64,000 bases of DNA from NCBI GenBank assembly GCA_018881555.1, contig JACAXG010000080.1:2011314-2075313 (forward strand), in the 5' to 3' direction. Positions 56,201 to 64,000 of this stretch are shown here, in pieces (the first letter of the stretch is position 1; every line of letters begins with the position of its first letter). The stretch comes from Amblyornis subalaris (taxonomy: Eukaryota > Chordata > Aves > Passeriformes > Ptilonorhynchidae). The notes under the pieces were generated by a model, which saw nothing but the letters and a program-made list of their open reading frames with translations, did no database searches and was not told the DNA's origin. Position numbers and translations under genes: made by a program.

Positions 56201-59200
56201 CTAGGGCTCAAGGGACATACAATTAAAAGCTAGTAGCCATTACTGTGTCATTCCCACGGCAAAGCTCCTCGTGAGAGCCACCAGCAGAGTCCTCGGTGCC
56301 ATGGCTGCCCCTGCCTTTCCCTGTGGAGCTGACCCTGCTCCTGGTGTGCTCCTGGAGCNGATCCTTCCCCAAATCCCCGGCGTGGTTTGGGGTGAGATGC
56401 TGGAGTGATAACCCCAGAGGTTTGGCAGAGAGCTTGTTGCCACCTGCAGAGCTACAAACAGCTCTTAGCACAACATTCCCTCTGCCAGCCAGGGGGGAAG
56501 GACGGGCTCCTCCTGGGAAGTGACGCCTCTGATCACATCCCTGCCCTGCCTCGGTCGTTGCCANCACGAGTTGGCTCCAGCAAGGCAAGAGCAGCATCAC
56601 CAGGCTGGGGATGTCCCCGGGAAGAGCCCTAGGTGAGGACAGACTCTGTGCAGAGCCTCCCTGCACCACCTCTGCCTCTGAGAGTCCATCCTTGCCCTCA
56701 GCTCAGCCTTCAGCATTCTGCTCTGGGCGGGGAAAACCGCAAACTCAGCACAAGCACGGAGCCTCGGCAGGGAGATGTGAGAGGTCGGCTGATACATTAT
56801 CCAGGGGAGAAAAATATATTGAAGACTGCTTTTCCCGGGATAATCTGATTCTGCAGAACGGGAGGCTCCCCAGGCAGAGGGTAAAGGGTGACCTCCCTCC
56901 CCTCGCTGCGGGATGGTTTCTGACTCCGTCTCGCTTGGCGCGGGGAGATCCCTCCCACGCAAAGCCTGATGCTCCATCCCCGGGCCCATCAGTGAGCACG
57001 GATCAAAAGTGTTTTTAATCTCTGTTCCTTCTTGTAACAGCCTTCCTTCAGGCACCCTCTGGGCACTGCAGCCCTCACAGATGGTTGAGAGCTTGGCCCT
57101 GCCTCGGTGTTGCATGGTGACAGCTCAGTCAATGGGATACCTGATTAAGGGATCCAGGGATCCCTTCTGGGCACAGGGAGGGGAAAGGAGGGGGAGCAGA
57201 GCCCACACAACCTCTGCTTCAGATGACAGAGAGATAATTGCTGGGCAGAGCAGAGCCTGCTGTGCTGGCAGCTAAATGAGGCAGGTCAGACCGAGGACTC
57301 CACGAGGACTCNGGCACACAAACAGCTTTTTGCACGTGGTTGAACTCCAGGGACTATCCATGTGTGTAAAGTCACTCCTGTGCATGGAGCTGGGCCCCAG
57401 GGCATGGCAGGGCCCCTTGGAAAGGACTAGAAGTCGGAGCTTTAGAGCTGATTTGAGTCGGGGAAGGGGAGAGACAGATGCACAACATTTAGAAACTGTT
57501 CTGTCATTGCTGGCAAGAGATACTCGNGCGAGCTGTGCTTGCCTGACAGAGCCTGGAACAGGAGCACTCTGTGCTCCAAGAACCCTCTGGAGTCACTGGG
57601 GGCTGTGCAGACACCACCCCTGGCCCTGGGCACCAACAGGGATGGTGCAGATGCAGAGCTGTCCCCTCCCCTCCAGCCACAGAAATCCTGGGAAGTCAGA
57701 CCCTCCAAACAGCCCTGTGCCTGCAGCAGTGAATGACACCCAGGAAATGACACTGTGCTCCCCTTGGGCACCTCATCACAGGCACACAGTGTGAGCACAC
57801 CTCCAGAGGAGCAGCTGCCACTTTGAAAGGTGTTTTCATGCTTCTGTCCCCGGGGAAATCGATTTTTGCTGGAATTGGAGAGCTCCAGGATTCACTGAAA
57901 AGCTGTGTGTGTTTAAGCCAATGGCCTGTAATCATCTCAGGATTTATTTCAAGGTTACCCCCACGGAAAGAGAAGGCACCGCAGCACTGCCAGCGTTATT
58001 GGATCACAAGCCTTGCAATATTTGGTGTGTTTATTAAGTCTTCAGCTCCTGGAATCAGCTTTCACTCGTTACACTCAAGTGATTTTCTATTATTTTAAAG
58101 GTTTAAAAAGACAGTAGCAAATAACTAAAAAGACCCATCTCCACCCCTTTTTTTGTTGTGAATTTGGTCATAGGATTTTTGATTCTCCTAGGCTCAGGCA
58201 CTGCCATTAATGAAACGTTTTGTGCTCTCTATTCACAGTGCAAGATCTTCTAAATGAAATGTTATTGCTAACATTGGCTTTCCCAGCAGAGAAGGGAGGC
58301 TCTTGTGGGGAAGGTCTTGGCTGTAAGTCAGGAACAAAACTCTCCATTTTTGTCTTTTCTGCTGGCTGGAGAGTTCTGTGTNAGGGCACTGATGGGCACC
58401 AGGTCAGTGCAGAGGGCAAAGCCCCCGTGCTGGGTGCAGGTGGGGAATGTGTAGGTCAGAAAGGAGTGTTTGGGGAAAACTCTGGGTTTGAGTGCCTCTC
58501 TCCCCTTTCCTTTGCTCAGGGAGTTGGTTTTCATCGGGTTATTTGCTTCCTCAATTCTCCTTGTGTCCATTGAGGATAACAACTTGTCTGGAAAGATTGA
58601 AACCCTTCATCTTTTCCCGTGCATCTCTACAGAGTCTGTGCTTTTCCTGGAGGAGGAGGCGAGTAGGGGTTCAGCCCCTGGCCAGCCACAGCCTCACCTG
58701 AGGTGCAAATGCCACTTTAACCAGTGCTCCATGTGCTGGGGGCTCCATCAGTGATATCCCANACTGGATATCTCAGTCAGTGACACCCTGAGATAATTGT
58801 AAAATCAAGGGAAAACGACCCCAAAGCAGTGGGCAGACTAAAAGGGGACAGCTCCACCTTGGCTGAGGACCCCAAACCCAGATGTGTGACAGCTCTGTCA
58901 GCTGGAGGGTGACACACAGAGATGGTGAATGCACCCCAGGAGCAGGCTTGGCTGGAATGGGAAAAGATCACCTTCCTGAAAAGCCTGTCCCTGGAGAGTG
59001 CCTGGGAAATGGGCTGCGGATCCACCAGGGAAGCGCAGCCCCTGCTCTGTGTGCCCCTTCCAGGACCAGGACTTGGCTGTCACTTGGCTGCTGGAGCACC
59101 TCACCCTCGTCCCTGGCAGCTGGGAACCCACCCGTGGGATTGTGGAATGCTGCCAGGAGGAGAGCCAGGAGCCCCCAGGCNGTGGGAGCCAGGGGCCCTC

Positions 59201-61119
59201 GAACACCCATCACAGCCTTTGCCAGAGCTCTCTCCCTCACCTGCACCACTGCTGTTCAAGCTGAACTATTTTTAAGGAAAATGGTTCATCAGCTGTTGAA
59301 GATTTTCTATTTCCTCTGTTTGTTTAGGGGGAATGGTTACTAGAAGCCTGTCTTCCTGTGGTTTTCCACCTCAAAATAACCAGGAATGCCCTGAGGCGGC
59401 CCTGCCCTGGGTGGGCACGGAGCTGACACCCTCCAGCCCAGAGCCAGAGCTTCCCTTCCTACAGAAGCTGAAGGAGTTCGTCCAAAATGAAATTAGCAAT
59501 CACAAACTCATGAGGAGAGATGGCTGAGATTCCTGCAGGATATTCAAAGGCAAGTGTTAGCCCAAGAGCATCCCTGGCAAAGCAACAGCATTCCTGTTTC
59601 CATTGATTTCCCGAGCCAGAGGAGTGAGTATTCGCTCGGCTGAGTCAGGAGAGAGGGGAGCANTTCCCACCCATTCCCCTCTGGCTGCTGCAGATGGAAG
59701 TTCTGTGGTTCAGCCCGAGGCAGCAGCTTGGGTGTAAATGAGCCTAAGTGACAACAACGAAAAATTCCATCATTATTCTGGAGCTGGGAGGCATCAACAA
59801 CGGCGCAGTAAAAACAACTGCTGAGCAGAGAAAGTGTTGGAAGATAAGATAAGGCTTTGGTCCGGCTTTTGGGATTTGCTCCTGCAAGGCTTTTCCTGGC
59901 CCGGGGATGCAGCAGCGTTTCCTGGTGCGGTGGCACAGGGTCCCTCTGGCTTCCTCCTGGGATCAGAACAACCCTGCAGCAAGGCCACCTCACTGCTCTG
60001 GTGCTCACACCAAACCCTGGGAATTTTGCTCGGGTTTTCTGCTATCCAAACATAACCTTTGGGGTTCACCTACACCTGCTCCGGGGCAGACCCTGGAACG
60101 TGCAATTCCATGGCCTTTCCTGGCTGTCCGTGGTCTGGATGGTGGTATCGGTTGCGGATTTATGGGGAGAGGTCACAGAAAGCAACTCCAGGTCAAAATT
60201 GTTTGGTCTTGGGCGGCAGCAGCTCATTAATCAGAGCCATTGTTTTCCCTGGGACAGGCAGAGAGTCCCGAGGAGTGGCAGGGATCTCACACCCTGCGCT
60301 GCTGGGGAGTTATGGAGTGAGGGGACACGTCCTTGCTTTGGGACTGGACGATAAGCCAGGAACTCGGATCAACATGAAAAAATAAACATGAAATCTGGGA
60401 AAGGAGGTGGCAACATCTGCAATCATCTGCCAGGCACTCAAGCACAATTTGAAGTATTTAGGAAATGTGGTAATCTCATGTCGATGGAAAAAAGGCTGGG
60501 AATGTTGTTATTTCTCGATCCAAATTATGGCAATTCCTCTGGGAAAGAGGAGACCTGGCACATCTCCATGATTAGGAAATATGCAGACCCAGTGGGAACG
60601 AGATGCACAAAAAAGGAGACCTAAAGGCTCTAGGGGGGGAAAATAATCCAAAAATGTGAGGTATGAAACTGTCTTTGCCTCTCCCCCCAACGTGGTCTCC
60701 TGGGAAAAGCTCCCGGGCTGCAGATGCGAGCATTTCCAATGATTCCCAGACAGGATGACTTCATCGGCGCTCCAGACATAACTCTCCTTCTTCCTCGCTT
60801 GGCCATCCCCGGGAGAGGGGGCCAGGCTGGGAGTGAGGAGGAACAAGGGCCCACGGGGGGCTCCAGGGTGTCCCACCCCGGGAGCAGCCCCGGCCGGAGC
60901 CGGACACACCTCTCTGGGGTGGCTTTGGATCAACCTCTGCTCCCACTGCCCATCCCAGCACGTCCTGCCGGCCCTTCACCTCCTCCCAGGGGACTCAGGG
61001 AGCACTTCCTGCACTCCACAGCTAATCCAGCTTTTGTCTGGAAGTGAATCCAGCCAAGACTTCTCCCCTTTCTCCAGAGCACTGGGTAGGAGAGTGGGAA
61101 GGTGGAAGGTTTCCTTATG

Positions 61120-61386
61120 AGGGGCAGTGGGGGGCAGCTCCGAGCTCTGCTCCCTGTGACAGGGACAGGATCCAGGGAACGGCTGGAGCTGTGCCAGGGA
61201 GGTTTAGGTTGGATATCAGGAAAAGGTTCTTCCCCCAGAGGGTGGTGGGCGCTGAACAGGTTCCCAGGGAATGGGCACTACCCCGAGGCTGCCAGAGCTC
61301 CAGGGGCGTTTGGACAATCAGGGTGGGATTGTTGGGGTGTCTGGATGATCCCTGTGGGTCCCTTCCAGCTCAGGATATCCCATGAT
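61120..61386 (+). mobile_element. CR1 LINE 3' fragment, plus orientation
   Basis: Contains ggtttaggttggatatcagg, aaaaggttcttcccccagag, GGTGGTGGGCGCTGAACAGG, gctccaggggcgtttggaca and the end cctgtgggtcccttccagct. This is a different CR1 subfamily from the copy at 10536. It is 5'-truncated and antisense to the gene. Confidence 0.88.
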
Positions 61387-63774
61387 TTAGCTCTGCCTCC
61401 TCTGGGTCTTTTCCAGGCTTCCCTGTGTCCCTGTGTCAACTCAGAGCTGTCACCACNGGTGGATTCCTGGTCATTTATTGTGAGTATTGCTGGACAGAGC
61501 TGGAGATTTTTATTGCTTGGCAGCCCAGCAGTTCCTCACAGCTACAGACACCAAACCTGCACCAAGTTATGGCTCCAGCTGTCAGAACCCTGCACTGAGT
61601 TGCCTTTAATGTAATCAGAATCCTTGTCTGCAGGTAATTTGTTCGTGGTGAGCAGTTACTCAGAAAGTTGTGGATGCTAAGGAAGGAACGCTTTTAAACA
61701 CTTTTAGCTTAATTACTTTATCATTTTGAGGAGAATGATCAGCTCTGCTCGTTTATCAAAGGTGACAGGTGAGGCTGAGGAGTCAAGAGCAGTGATTGCT
61801 GGGCTCCGTGTGTGCAGCACTGAACACTCACACATCAGTGAGATTCAATCTGGCACCTCTCTGAATTTCTTTCAAACTTATTTGTTTTGTACAGCTGCGA
61901 ATAATGAAAGCAATTGTTGGGCTGACTCAGTTCCAAGAGCTGTTCCCCAGCCTCCTCATGAGCACGGAGAGGATCAGTCACTGCTCAGATCCATCCCGAT
62001 GTGAGCCAGGTCCTCCCGTGAAAAAACAGGCAGTAAATCTCTGTTGGTTCACCAGTGATTTCCCTCTTGTTCCTACCCAGTTTTACTCTTTACACNGGAT
62101 TTTTTCACCTGGAATAAAGGGGTTGCCTACACTCTGGTAAGAGTCAAGCTGTCCAGNGTGGATGTTTTGTGGAAGAGAATGGACTTTTTAAAGTTAGAGC
62201 AGCGGTACAGAAGTTTTCAGTAGGTTTTCTATACACTTTTATACCTTTCTCATAATTTTCCTTTGAAGTGACAAGAAATCAGATNTTAAAAACCCCAATC
62301 ATTTTCTCTTCTATGTGGATAAGTTAATATTAAGTTTTCACCTGTTAATCACATGACTTCTTGGCAGACTGGGAATATCTGTGGTGGCTCCTCTGCTGTG
62401 GTGGCCCTTCCACAGAGGGGACAGGGAGCACCGAGGCTGCAGGTGGCTCAGGCTGCTCTCCAGGCAGGAGACAGAGAAATTCGAGCTTGGGTTTATCTTT
62501 CTGCAGGCAAAAAACTGCCTTAATTCAGTGTTTAAGGCTGCAATAACCCAGGCAGGCATCAGCTCCTGACTGAGAAGCTGCCAGCAGAGGTCCCACTTTA
62601 AGCTGGCACCGTGAGATATTCAGGAGGGATTTCCCTCAGGTTTCCGTGCCAGTTGCTATCAGTGGGGAATGGAAATTTTTGCCAGGGTTCCATCAAACAA
62701 TGCTGGTTTCACACATGTTGAAAATCTCTCCTGGTTGTAGAGGGCTGACCTAGACCCTGACACCTTTAATCAGCAAACAACTTCCAACAGCAGTTCAGAG
62801 CAGTCAGACTCATTTTTGAAGCACAGCTTTGGGGCTTGAAAAGTAACACTCCCATAAACCCACGGCAAACAGAGGAAAGTGAAAGTTTCTCGAGTTAAAG
62901 AGGTTGGCAGATGAAGTTTCCCTGGGCCACACCACACACATTANAGCACTGCCCAGCATTAACTCCAGATCCAATCCCTCTGCCATGTGCACATAGCTCG
63001 GGTTGAGTACTGCCTTTGAACTTCACCTGGCCTGGCTGTTTCAGTGCTTGGAACATTCCCTACCAGAGCAATATTCCATGTAACATGAGGCAATATCAGC
63101 CAGTGATANAGGATTTCAAAATACCCAGTCAACTAAATCATTGTCCTGGATGTCAGCTTACTCCTCTGACAGCAACGTGTGATGGTAATTCATCCTAGGT
63201 ACAAGGCTTTGGAAAACTATAAGATGGATACCCTGGAGAGACACTGAAATGGCCAAAGAAGAAGGGGGAGAAGTTACACAATCCCTGGCATGTGGTTTAG
63301 CAAGATGTGTGTTCCTCTGAAAGCATTCCACGCTCTCTGCCAGCACTCAGCCTCTGCCTGGATGGATCAGACGAGAGGAGGATGCTCACTNACATCCCTC
63401 CTCCACCATCTAAAGACTAAATCCATGATTCCCAAACCTTTCTTCTTGTTCCATCATCCACTTGCACATGACACTGTTGGGAACCCCTGCAAACCACCTG
63501 TACCATGTCCTCAAACCATGCACAGAATGAGCTTTNTAAGATCTGAAAAAATAATACTTTAAGCCCAGCTGATGGGAATTGTCAGGACTGGATCACATGT
63601 GGGCTTTTAGGGGCCACAATAATAAAACTGTGGTAAATGGGAGTGGCTAACAGGAGAGGCTGGAATAATGGCAGATCTGATCTCAAGGGCAACCATTTAT
63701 CTGCTTGTTCTGTTGGCAAGAGTCTGGGGAGAGGAAAGAAAATCTTCCCAGGGCTGAGTTGCATCAGCCTGTGT

Positions 63775-63880
63775 AACTCATCTCCCAAAGGAAGCAGTGA
63801 TGCCAGCCCTATCTTTAGGAATATTTAAAATTAGACCAGATAAAGTGCTGGGAGATGTCCTTCAGAAAGCATTTGGTGAC
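63775..63880 (+). mobile_element. Possible degraded ancient CR1
   Basis: The string aggaatatttaaaattagac followed by cagataaagtgctggga resembles the conserved 3' part of old CR1 copies, after a ccaaaggaagcagtgatgcc segment. The match is weak and from memory. Confidence 0.3.
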
Positions 63881-64000
63881 CTACATGGAACAATCTCTGA
63901 GAGCTTCAGCTGCCACCNTTGGGCAGTGTCAGGGCCCTGATGTTCTGCTGAGTGACCAGGCTGGGCCTGACTTGGGCTACAGGACTCTTCCCTTTCCAAA

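Larger units (their letters stand above)
53288..64000 (-). other. Intron 1 (3' part) or upstream sequence
   Basis: 10.7 kb upstream of exon 2. The acceptor before exon 2 shows splicing from an earlier exon, but I found no ATG with a signal-peptide-like frame ending in a phase-1 donor. It contains a CR1 at 61120-61386 and a possible degraded CR1 near 63775-63880. No promoter-type CpG island is visible. Confidence 0.65.

Noticed and set aside
56223..56669. Minus-strand frame with a hydrophobic LVMLLLPCW segment as possible exon 1
   Set aside because: The Met-led leader is not followed by a phase-1 donor in frame and continues as low-complexity intron sequence.

Overview
The window is vertebrate nuclear DNA, almost certainly from a bird and probably a songbird. 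It contains several CR1 LINE 3' fragments and one SINE with a tRNA-Ile-like head and a CR1-like tail, the architecture described for passerine TguSINE1 elements. Exons are small, introns are 0.8-11 kb, and single N bases are scattered at a few per kb.

One gene explains all coding signal I can support. It lies on the minus strand and runs off both ends of the window. Twelve consecutive exons (numbered 2-13 by analogy with KDR/FLT1) encode immunoglobulin domains 1-6 of a VEGF receptor tyrosine kinase. All introns have GT-AG ends and the reading phases join without a break: 1848 coding bases, 616 codons including the split first codon. The signal-peptide exon lies beyond the right edge, or is unrecognised in intron 1. 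Ig7, the membrane span and the kinase lie beyond the left edge. The protein mixes KDR-like, FLT1-like and FLT4-like motifs and matches none of the three as closely as a bird orthologue should. The best reading is the fourth vertebrate VEGF receptor, kdrl/VEGFR4, known from fish and other non-eutherian vertebrates.

Layout from right to left, in the direction of transcription: intron 1 (53288-64000) with a CR1; exon 2; intron 2; the GC-rich exon 3; the 10.9-kb intron 3, which carries an LTR fragment, minisatellites, a CR1 and the SINE; exon 4; intron 4 with a CpG-island-like patch; exons 5-9 clustered between 34.6 and 28.6 kb; the 10.1-kb intron 9 with perfect inverted repeats and an AT-rich CpG-retaining block; exons 10, 11, 12 and 13; and the start of intron 13, where read-through would end after 12 residues.

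No other protein gene, functional tRNA, rRNA or CRISPR array is supported. The longest open frames elsewhere are shadows of repeats or GC-rich DNA.
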